In this document: one piece after another, positions 15,802 through 25,132 of the stretch
How the letters are laid out: every line of letters begins with the position of its first letter
Numbering within the stretch: the first letter of the stretch is position 1
NCBI RefSeq assembly: GCF_015670795.1
Contig: NZ_JADPCJ010000001.1
Coordinates: forward strand, 80,611 to 144,610
DNA length: 64,000 bases
Direction of reading: 5' to 3'
Source of the DNA: Collinsella aerofaciens
GTDB lineage: Bacteria; Actinomycetota; Coriobacteriia; Coriobacteriales; Coriobacteriaceae
Notes under the pieces: generated by a model
The model's database searches: none
Told to the model about the DNA's origin: nothing
What the model saw: the letters and a program-made list of their open reading frames with translations, nothing else
Translations under genes and position numbers: made by a program

Positions 15802-17472
15802 ATGGCAGCTAAAAAATCATCTCCCTTGAAGATCATTCCGCTCGGCGGCCTTGACGGCATCGGCAAGAACATGACGGTCTTCGAGTGCGGCGACGACATG
15901 GTGCTCGTCGACGCCGGTCTCATGTTCCCGGATGACTCCCAGCCTGGTATCGATCTGGTGCTTCCCGACTACACCTATGTTCTGGAGAACGAGGAGAAGC
16001 TCCGCGGTATCGTCGTCACCCACGGCCACGAGGACCACACCGGTTCGCTTCCGTACCTGCTGCAGGACCTCAACAATAAGGTGCCCATCTTCTCGAGCAA
16101 GCTGACGCTTGGCTTTATCGAGGGCAAGCTTTCTGAGTTCCGCATCCGCGCACCCAAGTTCCGCGAGGTCAAGGGCGGCAGCCATGTCAACCTCGGCGGC
16201 ATCTCGCTCGACTTCTTCTCGATGACGCACTCCATCCCCGGCGCTCTGGGCGTGTTCATCCGCACAAATCAGGGCACCGTTATGCACACCGGCGACTTTA
16301 AGCTCGACCAGACGCCCATCGATGGCGTCACGCCCGACTATGCCGCTATCAGCCGCTTTGCTAAGCAGGGCATCGACCTACTGCTTTCCGACTCCACCAA
16401 TGCCACGGTTCCCGGCTTTACCAAGTCAGAGGCCGAGGTTGGTCCCAACCTGCTGCACGCCATCAAGAACGCCCCGGGTCGCGTGTTCGTCGCGTCGTTC
16501 TCGAGCCACATCCATCGTTTGCAGCAGATCTGCGATGCCGCCCGCAAGTGCGGCCGTAAGGTCGTTGTGACCGGTCGCTCCATGCTCACTAACACCCGCG
16601 TGGCGCGCGAGCTTGGCTACCTCAACATCGACGACGCCGATATCATCGATGCCTTTGACATTGATAACCTGCCTGACGACAAGATTGTCGTCATGTGCAC
16701 CGGTTCGCAGGGCGAGCCGCTGTCGGCCCTGTCCCGCATGGCCAATGGCGAGCACAAGACGCTCTCCATCCACGAGGGCGATACCGTTATCCTCTCGGCA
16801 ACTCCTGTTCCCGGCAATGAGAAAGCCGTCCAGCAGGTCGTCAACAGCCTGGCCAAGCTCGGCTGCGACGTGTGGGATAAGAACCGCGCTCTCGTTCACG
16901 TTTCCGGTCACGGTAGCCAGGAGGAGCTCAAGCTCCTGATGGCCATGGCCAAGCCCACGTACTTTATGCCGGTTCACGGTGAAGCCGTGCATCTGCGCGC
17001 CCATGCCCAACTGGCCCGCAAGATGGGTCTCAAGGACGATCATATCTTTATCCTCGACAACGGCGACACGCTCGAGATGCGCGGCGGTATCGTTAAGCGC
17101 GGTACGCCCGTCGAGTCCGGCGTCGTTTACGTCGACGGCCTGCGCATCGGCGATACCGACCCCATCGTCTTGCGTGATCGTCAGAAGCTCGCCAACGACG
17201 GTATGGTTACCGCTGTTGCCATCGTCTCGCTCAAGCACAAGAAGATCGAGGCCATCGAGTTCTCGGGCCGCGGCGTCTCGTTTGCCATCGACGACCAGTT
17301 CTCCGAGGATGCCTCCGCGTCCATTATGAAGACGATCGAGAAGGGCAAGTTCAGCTTTACGAGCAGCGGTTCCGATGCCATTCGCAAGGCCGTGCGCGAC
17401 TCGCTCTCCAACTTTATCTGGAGCCGTACGCGCACTCGTCCGATGATCATCCCGGTCGTCATGGAGGTTTAG
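15802..17472 (+). CDS. rnjA: Ribonuclease J
   Basis: This 556-residue metallo-beta-lactamase/beta-CASP nuclease acts as a 5'-3' exonuclease and endonuclease in mRNA decay and rRNA maturation. The zinc site HGHEDHTGSLPY is near residue 75, HTGDFKLDQTP near 160, the beta-CASP motif SDSTNA follows, and the late HVSGHGSQEE near 375 completes the site. The C-terminal dimerisation domain is present. ATG 15802 follows GAAAGGAAA at about 12 nt. It is adjacent to ftsK, as in other Actinobacteria and Firmicutes. Confidence 0.95.
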   Translation: MAAKKSSPLKIIPLGGLDGIGKNMTVFECGDDMVLVDAGLMFPDDSQPGIDLVLPDYTYVLENEEKLRGIVVTHGHEDHTGSLPYLLQDLNNKVPIFSSKLTLGFIEGKLSEFRIRAPKFREVKGGSHVNLGGISLDFFSMTHSIPGALGVFIRTNQGTVMHTGDFKLDQTPIDGVTPDYAAISRFAKQGIDLLLSDSTNATVPGFTKSEAEVGPNLLHAIKNAPGRVFVASFSSHIHRLQQICDAARKCGRKVVVTGRSMLTNTRVARELGYLNIDDADIIDAFDIDNLPDDKIVVMCTGSQGEPLSALSRMANGEHKTLSIHEGDTVILSATPVPGNEKAVQQVVNSLAKLGCDVWDKNRALVHVSGHGSQEELKLLMAMAKPTYFMPVHGEAVHLRAHAQLARKMGLKDDHIFILDNGDTLEMRGGIVKRGTPVESGVVYVDGLRIGDTDPIVLRDRQKLANDGMVTAVAIVSLKHKKIEAIEFSGRGVSFAIDDQFSEDASASIMKTIEKGKFSFTSSGSDAIRKAVRDSLSNFIWSRTRTRPMIIPVVMEV

Positions 17473-17473
17473 T

Positions 17474-20254
17474 TTGGCGCGCGGATCTGCACAAAACGCC
17501 AAAGGCAATAAGGCCAACAACCAACCGGCATCTGCTAAGGGTGCCGGTTCCCATCTGCGTGCCAATAAGGGCCACGAGGCGGACTTCGATGATTTTGAGC
17601 CCTTGGTCGAGCCCTCGGCCAACCGCGATATCGCCGGCGTGGTCATTGCCGTCTTGGCGATTGCGTCCTTTATTGCCGTGATTTCGCCGGCGACTGCGCC
17701 CGTTACGGCTGCGGTTGCCGGTTTCTACCACTTGGGCTTTGGTCTGGGCGCCTACGTGCTGCCGATCGTCATTTTGCTGTTTGCCGCCACGCTCTTTTTA
17801 GGCGAGGACTCGCCGCTCAACGCGCGCTCTGTTGCGGGCGGCGCCGTGGTCTTTATCGCCGTCGTCTCCATTCTTTCGTTGATGGTGCCAGGTACGAGCG
17901 ACTCGTGCGACCTTATGTTCACGCCGCAAAATCTGTCCGCCTCGGGTGGCTACATTGGTGCGTTTATTGCGAGTGCGCTGCAGAATGCCCTGGGTAAGCC
18001 TATCGCGATGGTGGTCCTGTTGGGCCTTGTCGTCGTGGGCCTGGTCATCATCGGCTTTTCGGTGGGCGGCGTTTTGCGCTCTGCTCGCGACCGTGCGGCT
18101 GATTTTGCCGAGCGCCGTCGTGCCGATGTTAACGCGAGTCCGTGGGGTGACGATGAGGCCCTGTCGGTGCCCGGCGTTGCCCGTCCTCACCTGAGCAATC
18201 TTCGTCAAAAGGGCTCCGATGCTGCCGTGACCACGGTCATGGGCAACGATGTGGACCCGGTTTTGGACGATGACGACGAGGACGAGGACCCGTTTGTCGA
18301 CGTGTCCGATGCCGTGGAGGCCGAGCGGGCCAAGACAACGCTGTTGCCGCGCCGCCATGCCAAGAAGGGCAAGGCTGCGCCCAAACTCAATACGAGTGAG
18401 CCCGACCCGTCTTGGTCCGAGAGCGAGATTGAGCTCACCGAGGGTGATGACGAGGACGACGAGGCTCCGATTGAGACCGCAAAGACAACTTTGCTGCCGC
18501 GTCGCCATGCAAAGCGCGACCAGGTAACCGGTCAGCTTTCGATGGAAGACGACCCCGATAAGATCGACGAGTCCGAGCCGCCGTTTGCCGTGAATCCTGT
18601 CTCGGCAGCACCTCAGATCCCCGACTTCTTGAAGCATCCCAAGGTTGCCGATGCGCCTGCCTTGAGTGCTGTCGAATCGGCTGCGGCCAGCGATGGGGGA
18701 ACGGACGGCGGCGCCGCAGATAACGAGGGCGAAGAAGAGGACGGCCTCAAACTTCCGCCACTTGAGATTCTGCATGCCAACCCGCAGTTGGCTTCCTCCG
18801 CGTCTTCGGACAAGGAGCTGGAGCAAACTGCCGAGTCGCTTCAGTCCACCTTGCTGGAGTTTGGTCGTAGTGCCCGCGTGGTCGGCTGGATCGCCGGCCC
18901 CACGGTGACGACCTTTAAGCTGCAACCTGGCGAGGGCGAGCGCGTGAGCAAGATTTCGAGCCTCGAGGACGATATCGCGCTATCGCTTGCTGCCCAGTCG
19001 GTGCGTATCTTTGCCCCGATCCCCGGCACCTCGCTTGTGGGTATCGAGATTCCCAATCGCAAGCGCCAGAACGTCAACCTGGGCGACGTGCTTCCCTATG
19101 TGAAGGGCGGTCCGCTCGAGCTCGCCATCGGTCGAGATGCCGAGGGTACGCCGGTCGTCGCCGACCTTGCCAAGATGCCCCACCTGCTGATCGCCGGTAC
19201 CACGGGTTCCGGTAAGTCGGTCATGATCAACTCCATCATCACGACCTTGCTCATGCGCGCCCTTCCCGAGGACGTTCGCCTGATCATGGTCGACCCCAAG
19301 CGCGTCGAGCTTGCGGGCTATAACGGTCTGCCGCATCTTTACGTGCCTGTAGTGACCGAGCCCAAGCAGGCCGCGAGCGCTCTGCAATGGGCCGTGTCCG
19401 AGATGGAGCGTCGCCTGAAGGTCTTCGAGCGTCTCAACGTGCGTAAGATCTCGACCTACAACGAAAAGCAGGCCGCCGGCGAGTTTGAGCATTACGATAA
19501 CCCGCCGCAAAAGATGCCCTACCTGGTCATCATCATCGACGAGCTCTCGGACCTGATGATGGTCGCCGGTAAGGATGTCGAGGCCTCGATCGTGCGTATT
19601 GCTCAGCTGGGCCGTGCCGCAGGTATCCACCTTATCGTGGCCACGCAGCGCCCGAGCTCCAACGTGGTGACGGGCCTCATCAAGGCCAACATCACCAACC
19701 GCATCGCCTTTAACGTCGCCACGGGCATCGACTCGCGCGTCATCATCGACCAGATGGGTGCCGAAAAGCTCACCGGTTTGGGCGACATGCTGTTCTCTAA
19801 GGTCGACTGGGGCAAGCCCCGCCGTATCCAGGGCTGCTTTGTCTCGGATGATGAAATCAACGAGATCGTCGAGTTCGTCAAGTCGCAGAGCGAGCCCGAC
19901 TACCACGAGGAGATCCTGTCTGCCGTGGCGCCCGCTTCCATGTCCATGGCGGGTGGCGGCGGCATTGTCCGTACCGGAGTCGCCGAGCCGCAAGACGATG
20001 ATCCGCTCATTTGGGAAGCCGCCCATATTGTGGTGGAATCGCAGCTTGGCTCCACATCTGGCCTGCAACGTCGTCTGAAGGTTGGCTATGCGCGTGCCGG
20101 GCGTATTATGGATATGCTGGAAGAAAAGGGTGTCGTCGGTCCGCCCGACGGTTCCAAGCCGCGCGAGGTCCTGTTGGACGAGGAGGGGCTTGCCGCGCTG
20201 GAGTCTGTCGACGCCGAGATGGCACGTGAAGATCGTGAGTTTGGAGGATTCTGA
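17474..20254 (+). CDS. ftsK: DNA translocase FtsK/SpoIIIE
   Basis: This 926-residue septal DNA pump clears chromosomes from the division plane. An N-terminal membrane region with about four segments (residues ~55-200) precedes a long acidic linker. The RecA-like motor follows (GTTGSGKSVMINS Walker A near 577, IIIDELSDLMM Walker B), then a C-terminal winged-helix gamma domain that reads KOPS-type sequences. The TTG start is 6 nt after GGAGG, which lies in the end of rnjA; the gap to the rnjA stop is 1 nt. The linker holds TTLLPRRHAK twice, near residues 287 and 337. Confidence 0.95.
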   Translation: MARGSAQNAKGNKANNQPASAKGAGSHLRANKGHEADFDDFEPLVEPSANRDIAGVVIAVLAIASFIAVISPATAPVTAAVAGFYHLGFGLGAYVLPIVILLFAATLFLGEDSPLNARSVAGGAVVFIAVVSILSLMVPGTSDSCDLMFTPQNLSASGGYIGAFIASALQNALGKPIAMVVLLGLVVVGLVIIGFSVGGVLRSARDRAADFAERRRADVNASPWGDDEALSVPGVARPHLSNLRQKGSDAAVTTVMGNDVDPVLDDDDEDEDPFVDVSDAVEAERAKTTLLPRRHAKKGKAAPKLNTSEPDPSWSESEIELTEGDDEDDEAPIETAKTTLLPRRHAKRDQVTGQLSMEDDPDKIDESEPPFAVNPVSAAPQIPDFLKHPKVADAPALSAVESAAASDGGTDGGAADNEGEEEDGLKLPPLEILHANPQLASSASSDKELEQTAESLQSTLLEFGRSARVVGWIAGPTVTTFKLQPGEGERVSKISSLEDDIALSLAAQSVRIFAPIPGTSLVGIEIPNRKRQNVNLGDVLPYVKGGPLELAIGRDAEGTPVVADLAKMPHLLIAGTTGSGKSVMINSIITTLLMRALPEDVRLIMVDPKRVELAGYNGLPHLYVPVVTEPKQAASALQWAVSEMERRLKVFERLNVRKISTYNEKQAAGEFEHYDNPPQKMPYLVIIIDELSDLMMVAGKDVEASIVRIAQLGRAAGIHLIVATQRPSSNVVTGLIKANITNRIAFNVATGIDSRVIIDQMGAEKLTGLGDMLFSKVDWGKPRRIQGCFVSDDEINEIVEFVKSQSEPDYHEEILSAVAPASMSMAGGGGIVRTGVAEPQDDDPLIWEAAHIVVESQLGSTSGLQRRLKVGYARAGRIMDMLEEKGVVGPPDGSKPREVLLDEEGLAALESVDAEMAREDREFGGF

Positions 20255-21783
20255 TGGCTGCACGCTTTGGTGACATGCTGCTTGAGCAGCGTCGCCGAAT
20301 GGGCCTTTCCATTCAGCAAGTCGCCAACACCATCAAAATCAGGCCGCAGATCATCGAGTTTTTCGAGACCGGTAACTTTGCTTCGATGCCGCCGCGCGGC
20401 TATGCGCAGGGCATGATTTCGAGCTATGCTCGCTTTTTGGGCCTCAATCCGCGCGAGGTCGTCAATGCCTACTTTGACGATCTGATGGCATACGAACGCG
20501 AGACGTCGCAGCAGGGCGGTCGTTTTCAGGACGCCGCCGGCTACGTCAATTCGCGTTCCTCGGTCGATAACGGGCGCTTCCTGATGGTTCAGGGCGGTCG
20601 TTCGACCCGCTATGGACAGCGTCCTCAGCAGGCCGGTTATATTACCGAGACGGGTTCGGGCGAGGAGATTCGCTCACAGCGTGACCGGTTCCGCAGTACG
20701 CCGATGCCCGAGGACCGTGCACTTCCCGCTGCCCGAGGCGTGGCGCGTGACCCTCGTGCCGGCTACGGCGACGGCGGCTATTCCGATCGCGGTTACCGTG
20801 GGGTCTCTTCTGGTCGCTCTCGTGGCGGCTATGCGGACGCCGATACCACGCAGGTGACGCCGCGTCTTCGTTCTCAGTCGCAGCCGTATGGCCAGCGCTC
20901 TTCGGCTCCGCGTTCGGGCCAGCGTGGCTATCAAGGCCGCGGTGAACTTGCGCCCCGTTCGGGTCAGCGCAGCCTTCAGGGCCAGGGTGGCTATCGCGGC
21001 CGATCCGATAGCAATCGTGGCTGTATGCCTCAGGGAGGCGGCCGCAGCAGCTCCAATCGTGGACGCGGCGGATCACGTACTCCTCAAAACAACGGGCTCG
21101 ATCCGCGTATCGTCTACGCCGGCATCGGTGCCGTTGCGCTGCTGTTGATTGTGCTCATCGTGGTGCTTCTGCGCGGCTGCGCATCTTCGGCGCCCGAGAC
21201 CACGCCCGAGACGCCCACTGCTACCAAGACGACGACCAAGAAGTCTTCTAAGAAGACCGAAACGGTCGACGAGGACGAAGACACCGATGAGGCGACGAAT
21301 GAGTCGACTGACTCGGACGCTACCAAGACGACGGCCAAGAAGGAAGAGAACGAGGTCACGAAGGTCAAAGTCTCCGTTGCCAAGGGAAAGACCGCGTGGA
21401 TTGAGGTCAAGGTCGATGGCAAGTCGGTCTATGGCGCCCAAGCGACTGGCCCCTTTGAGCAGGAGTACACGCCCGAGTCCTCGATCGAGATCACCACGTC
21501 CAAGCCTTCCGATGTCACCGTTACCAAGAACGGTGAAAAGGTCCGTTACGATACCAAGACCTCGGGCGTGGCGCGTGTGACGATCACCGTTCCCAAGAAG
21601 GAGACGACTGATTCCGAGAATGGTGAAAGTTCTGATGGTACCGACACCACCGATGGTGCCGATACCACCGATGGTACCGACACCTCCGACGGTACCGATG
21701 CCCAGTCCACGGATGGCGCCGATACCGCAACTGACGGTCAGACACCCACCGATTCTACCGACTATTCGTACGATAGCTACTAA
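20254..21783 (+). CDS. RodZ-like helix-turn-helix membrane protein
   Basis: This 509-residue protein starts in TGATG overlap with ftsK. Residues 1-85 form a RodZ-type HTH_25 domain (LEQRRRMGLSIQQVANTIKI). A long Arg/Gly/Ser/Gln-rich linker follows (residues ~110-285), then one membrane helix (~288-308, GAVALLLIVLIVVLLRG), a Thr/Lys/Asp linker and an extracellular DUF4115-like beta domain (~365-450). The last 60 residues are a low-complexity SDGTDTTDG-like repeat. RodZ links MreB to the wall machinery; this version is far longer than the usual ~300 residues because of both linkers. Confidence 0.8.
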   Translation: MAARFGDMLLEQRRRMGLSIQQVANTIKIRPQIIEFFETGNFASMPPRGYAQGMISSYARFLGLNPREVVNAYFDDLMAYERETSQQGGRFQDAAGYVNSRSSVDNGRFLMVQGGRSTRYGQRPQQAGYITETGSGEEIRSQRDRFRSTPMPEDRALPAARGVARDPRAGYGDGGYSDRGYRGVSSGRSRGGYADADTTQVTPRLRSQSQPYGQRSSAPRSGQRGYQGRGELAPRSGQRSLQGQGGYRGRSDSNRGCMPQGGGRSSSNRGRGGSRTPQNNGLDPRIVYAGIGAVALLLIVLIVVLLRGCASSAPETTPETPTATKTTTKKSSKKTETVDEDEDTDEATNESTDSDATKTTAKKEENEVTKVKVSVAKGKTAWIEVKVDGKSVYGAQATGPFEQEYTPESSIEITTSKPSDVTVTKNGEKVRYDTKTSGVARVTITVPKKETTDSENGESSDGTDTTDGADTTDGTDTSDGTDAQSTDGADTATDGQTPTDSTDYSYDSY

Positions 21784-21809
21784 GCCGCTCGTACGCGAAA
21801 GGAAACATC

Positions 21810-22307
21810 ATGGCTAAAGATTCCAGCTTCGACGTCGTGTCCGAGGTCAACATGCAAGAGGTCGACAACGCCTTCCAGCAGACCACGCGCGAGATTTCCC
21901 AGCGCTATGACCTTAAGGATTCCGGCGCCACGATCGAGCTTTCGAAGGGCGACAAGCTCTTTACGATCAGCGCCCCGGCTGACTTTGTCTCTAAGCAGAT
22001 TATCGACGTGCTGAGCTCCAAGCTCATCAAGCGCGGCATCGACCTCAAGGCTGTCTCGTGGGATGCTCCGCAGGCGGCATCGGGCGGCACCGTGCGCGTG
22101 CTCGGCCATATCGTCGAGGGTATCGACCAGGCGACCGCCAAGAAGATCAACAAGGACATCAAGGACCAAAAGCTCAAGGTCAAGGTGACCATCGAGGCCG
22201 ACAAGCTGCGTGTTTCCTCTGCTTCGAAGGACGCGTTGCAGACCGTGATCCAGTTTCTGCGCGACCAGGACTACGGCCAGCCGCTGCAGTTCACCAACTA
22301 CCGCTAA
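21810..22307 (+). CDS. yajQ: YajQ family cyclic di-GMP/nucleotide-binding protein
   Basis: This 165-residue UPF0234 protein has two ferredoxin-like folds, recognised by FDVVSEVNMQEVDNAF and QRYDLKDSGATIEL at the N terminus. Some homologues bind cyclic di-GMP and act with a transcription factor; whether that holds here is unknown. It has a good Shine-Dalgarno (GAAAGGAAA). It lies between the rodZ-like gene and rimO. Confidence 0.9.
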   Translation: MAKDSSFDVVSEVNMQEVDNAFQQTTREISQRYDLKDSGATIELSKGDKLFTISAPADFVSKQIIDVLSSKLIKRGIDLKAVSWDAPQAASGGTVRVLGHIVEGIDQATAKKINKDIKDQKLKVKVTIEADKLRVSSASKDALQTVIQFLRDQDYGQPLQFTNYR

Positions 22308-22334
22308 TATCATTCGAAAGGACCGCTCTCCAAC

Positions 22335-23684
22335 ATGGATACACCGTTGGGCTCCGTGCTCTACATCACCCTCGGGTGCGCTAAGAACGAGGTTGACACC
22401 GACCGCATGCGTTCTCTTTTGACCGCTGCAGGCTACGATGAAGCATTCGACCCGCAGGATGCCGATATCGCCATCGTCAATACATGCTCGTTCCTTGCCT
22501 CCGCAACGTCCGAGAGCATCGAGACCACGCTCGAGCTCGCCAACGAGGTTCAGGACGGCGTTCGTTCTTGCCCCATCGTCATGTGCGGCTGTGTGCCGTC
22601 GCGCTATGGCGACGACCTGCCTGACGAGCTGCCCGAGGTCGCTGCCTTTGTGAAGGCCGACGAGGAGGACGGCATCGTGGCGGTCATCGATGGCGTACTG
22701 GGTGTCGAGCGTGAGATCGCAGCCTATATTCCGCAGTTCAAGCGCACTGTCGAGGGCGCTGTCGCCTACGTCAAGATCTCCGATGGCTGCAATCGTTTTT
22801 GCAGCTTCTGCATGATCCCCTACATTCGCGGTCGCTATCATTCGCGCAATGCTGAGAGCATTATCTCCGAGGTGCGCGACTTGGTTGCCGGCGGTGTGCG
22901 CGAGATCGTGCTGATCGGCCAGGACACGGGTATTTGGGGCACCGACTTTGCCGACGAGGACGTCGCCGAGGGCTCGCCGCGCAATCTGGCACAGCTGCTG
23001 CGTGCCGTCGCTGAGGCCGTGCGCCCGCACAACGTCTGGGTCCGCGTGCTCTACCTGCAGCCCGAGGGCATGACTGACGAACTCATCGAGACGATACGCG
23101 ATACGCCCGAGGTGCTGCCCTATATCGATATCCCCGTGCAGCACTGCGACGCGCGCATCCTCAAGGCCATGCGTCGCTCCGGTTCGCGCCAGGAGCTCGA
23201 GGACCTGTTCCGCGACCTTCGCGAGCGCATCCCCGGTATCGTGATTCGCTCCACGGCCATGGTCGGCTTCCCGACCGAGACCGACGACGAGTTTCGTGAT
23301 CTTATCGACTTTATGGACACCGTCGGCTTTGACTACACGAGCGTCTTTGCCTACTCGCAGGAGGAGGGCAGCCTGGCCGCTAAGATGGAGGGTCAGGTCG
23401 ACGAAGAGGTCAAGCTCGAGCGCGCCCAGGAGGCCATGGACCTGGCCGAGTCGCTCGGTTTTGCCGCCACCGCCGCACATGTGGGCGAGCGCGCCCAGGT
23501 GATCGTCGACGGTATCGAAGAAACCGAGGACGGCGCCGAGCTGATCGGCCATGCCTGGTTCCAGGCGCCCGATTCCGATGGCGCGGTGCACTTGGATGCC
23601 AGCGAGGCATCTGTGGGCGATATTCTGACTGTCGAGTTTACCGATAGCTTCTGCTATGAGCTTATCGGCCATGTTGTGGAGTAG
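22335..23684 (+). CDS. rimO: Ribosomal protein S12 methylthiotransferase RimO
   Basis: This 449-residue radical SAM enzyme adds a methylthio group to the conserved Asp of ribosomal protein S12. It has the UPF0004 domain with three cysteines (TLGCAKNEVD, NTCSFL, MCGCVP), the radical SAM CNRFCSFCMIPYIRG motif and a C-terminal TRAM domain (GERAQVIVDG). TLGCAKNEVD is characteristic of RimO rather than MiaB or MtaB. It is probably in one operon with pgsA and cinA, a common Gram-positive order. Confidence 0.94.
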   Translation: MDTPLGSVLYITLGCAKNEVDTDRMRSLLTAAGYDEAFDPQDADIAIVNTCSFLASATSESIETTLELANEVQDGVRSCPIVMCGCVPSRYGDDLPDELPEVAAFVKADEEDGIVAVIDGVLGVEREIAAYIPQFKRTVEGAVAYVKISDGCNRFCSFCMIPYIRGRYHSRNAESIISEVRDLVAGGVREIVLIGQDTGIWGTDFADEDVAEGSPRNLAQLLRAVAEAVRPHNVWVRVLYLQPEGMTDELIETIRDTPEVLPYIDIPVQHCDARILKAMRRSGSRQELEDLFRDLRERIPGIVIRSTAMVGFPTETDDEFRDLIDFMDTVGFDYTSVFAYSQEEGSLAAKMEGQVDEEVKLERAQEAMDLAESLGFAATAAHVGERAQVIVDGIEETEDGAELIGHAWFQAPDSDGAVHLDASEASVGDILTVEFTDSFCYELIGHVVE

Positions 23685-23693
23685 GAGAGCATC

Positions 23694-24332
23694 GTGGCAA
23701 ACGAGAGCAATAAGGAACTGACGAGTGTTTGGACGCCCGCCAACATCGTGACGTGCGTTCGCATCGTTTTTATCCCGGTGTTCATGATCGTGTCGGCGCT
23801 TTCTCACACGAGTGTTGCCGGTACGGATTGGAGCACCTTCGACGGCCCGCTCGCCGCCGCTGCCTTCATTCTGTATGTGATCCTGTCGTGCACCGATAAG
23901 GTCGACGGTTATCTGGCGCGTTCGCGCAACGAGATCACCGACTTCGGTAAATTCTTGGACCCCATTGCCGATAAGCTGCTCGTGTTTTCGGCCCTGCTGC
24001 TGTTCTTGGATTTTGGCGCGGTGACCGTGTGGTCCGTGTTCATTATCCTGTTCCGTGAGCTTCTGGTGAGCGCCCTTCGCATGGTCGCAAGTGCGGCCGG
24101 TGTGGTCGTTGCGGCCGATAAGCTCGGCAAGTACAAGACGGCGACCACGATGGTCTCCATCTGCGGTTACCTGTGCGTTTTTGCTATGGCCGGCTTGCAC
24201 CTCGGCCCGGTGGCGCTGACGCTCGGCATCTACTCGGTGTCGCGCTTCCTGTACGCCGTTGCCGTTGTCCTGACCGTTATCTCGGGCGCCCAGTACTTCT
24301 GGAACTGCCGCAAGATCGTCTTTTCGGTCTAG
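23694..24332 (+). CDS. pgsA: CDP-diacylglycerol-glycerol-3-phosphate 3-phosphatidyltransferase
   Basis: This 212-residue membrane enzyme makes phosphatidylglycerol phosphate, the first committed step to phosphatidylglycerol. The CDP-alcohol phosphatidyltransferase motif is present in a slightly varied form (TDKVDGYLARSRNEITDFGKFLDP), with about five hydrophobic segments. The start is GTG after AGGAGAG, 9 nt past rimO. A second, more divergent member of the family lies at 44613-45317. Confidence 0.92.
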   Translation: MANESNKELTSVWTPANIVTCVRIVFIPVFMIVSALSHTSVAGTDWSTFDGPLAAAAFILYVILSCTDKVDGYLARSRNEITDFGKFLDPIADKLLVFSALLLFLDFGAVTVWSVFIILFRELLVSALRMVASAAGVVVAADKLGKYKTATTMVSICGYLCVFAMAGLHLGPVALTLGIYSVSRFLYAVAVVLTVISGAQYFWNCRKIVFSV

Positions 24333-24344
24333 GTCCTGGTGGGT

Positions 24345-24875
24345 ATGACGGACTCTTTTGAGCAGATTTCCGCACATAACGAGGAGCTGGCGCGTGATAT
24401 TGTCGAGCGCGCGAGCGCTCGGGGCGTGACGGTTTCGACGGCTGAGTCGCTGACGGCGGGTATGATCGCCTCGACGATTGCGGATATCCCGGGCGCCTCG
24501 GCGGTGCTGCGTGGCGGTGCGGTGACCTATTGCGATGAGATTAAGCATCGTGTTCTTGGTGTTGAGCAGGAGACGCTCGACCGCTATACCGCGGTGTCGC
24601 ATCAGACCGCGCGCGAGATGGCGGTGGGTTCGCTGGAGCTGTACCAGAGCGATATTGCAGTGAGCGCAACGGGTTATGCCGGCCCCGGCGGTGGCACTGA
24701 GGGCGATCCGGCGGGCACTTTCTATATTGGCTGGGCGCATCGTTCCGCCGATGGGGGCGTGCCGGTCGTGGACTCTGTGCGCTGCCACTATGAGGGCGAC
24801 CGTTCGTGTGTTCGTGCCCATGCGGTCGCGGAGGCATTGGGGCGCATTGCCCTTGTGCTCAACTCTATGGAATAG
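24345..24875 (+). CDS. CinA C-terminal domain protein (NMN amidohydrolase, PncC type)
   Basis: This 176-residue stand-alone CinA C-terminal domain deamidates nicotinamide mononucleotide in the pyridine-nucleotide salvage cycle. Signatures are STAESLTAGMIASTIADIPG near the N terminus and SATGYAGPGGGTEGDPAGT. The N-terminal molybdopterin-like domain of full CinA is absent. ATG 24345 is chosen over an in-frame GTG two codons earlier. The pgsA-cinA-recA order is widely conserved. Confidence 0.9.
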   Translation: MTDSFEQISAHNEELARDIVERASARGVTVSTAESLTAGMIASTIADIPGASAVLRGGAVTYCDEIKHRVLGVEQETLDRYTAVSHQTAREMAVGSLELYQSDIAVSATGYAGPGGGTEGDPAGTFYIGWAHRSADGGVPVVDSVRCHYEGDRSCVRAHAVAEALGRIALVLNSME

Positions 24876-24883
24876 ACATGTTT

Positions 24884-24908
24884 TAAGGGGCCTTAGGGCC
24901 CCTTAATT
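24884..24908 (+). terminator. terminator-like hairpin after cinA
   Basis: AAGGGGCC pairs with GGCCCCTT around a 4-nt loop. The following T tract is weak (AATTGT). It lies between cinA and the recA control region. Confidence 0.6.
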
Positions 24909-24981
24909 GTGGAGATAGGGACCTCTGACAAATTTAGCGTTTGTGCTGGTTGTAGATGTATTTTTGCCTGCCTTGTTCATA

Positions 24982-25041
24982 TTTGGTCCTTTGTGGTCAA
25001 GTATTTGGTCAGTGTTTGGTCGGCGTTTGGTTGGGTTTTGG
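24982..25041 (+). repeat. helically phased TTTGGTC repeats upstream of recA
   Basis: Six copies of a TTTGGTC-like motif recur at 10-12 nt spacing (GGT cores at about 24985, 24995, 25007, 25018, 25029, with a final TTTTGG). One copy per helical turn places all on the same DNA face. The set ends about 33 nt before the recA -35. It could be a binding array or a curved upstream element. Confidence 0.6.
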
Positions 25042-25073
25042 AAAGACCGCCTGCATATGATTGGCCTGAACGG

Positions 25074-25102
25074 TTGACCACGAACAGCCGTTCGTTTATT
25101 AT
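25074..25102 (+). promoter_or_regulatory. recA promoter with LexA (SOS) box in the spacer
   Basis: TTGACC and TATTAT are separated by exactly 17 nt. The spacer contains the perfect palindrome CGAACAGCCGTTCG (25081-25094), matching the GAAC-N4-GTTC LexA box also found twice at lexA. LexA bound there would block the polymerase. A strong Shine-Dalgarno (AGAGGAGGG) follows before the ATG. Confidence 0.88.
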
Positions 25103-25132
25103 CGATGCAGGTTGTTAAGAGGAGGGCTATTC

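Noticed and set aside
21780..24821. 1013-codon open frame on the minus strand
   Set aside because: It lies opposite yajQ, rimO, pgsA and cinA, all recognisable genes. High GC with biased third positions keeps the antisense frame open; the translation is low-complexity and matches no family.
24982..25041. TTTGGTC repeats as a CRISPR array or replication iterons
   Set aside because: Units are about 7 nt with 4-nt gaps and there are no cas genes, DnaA boxes or rep gene; better seen as a promoter-proximal phased repeat.
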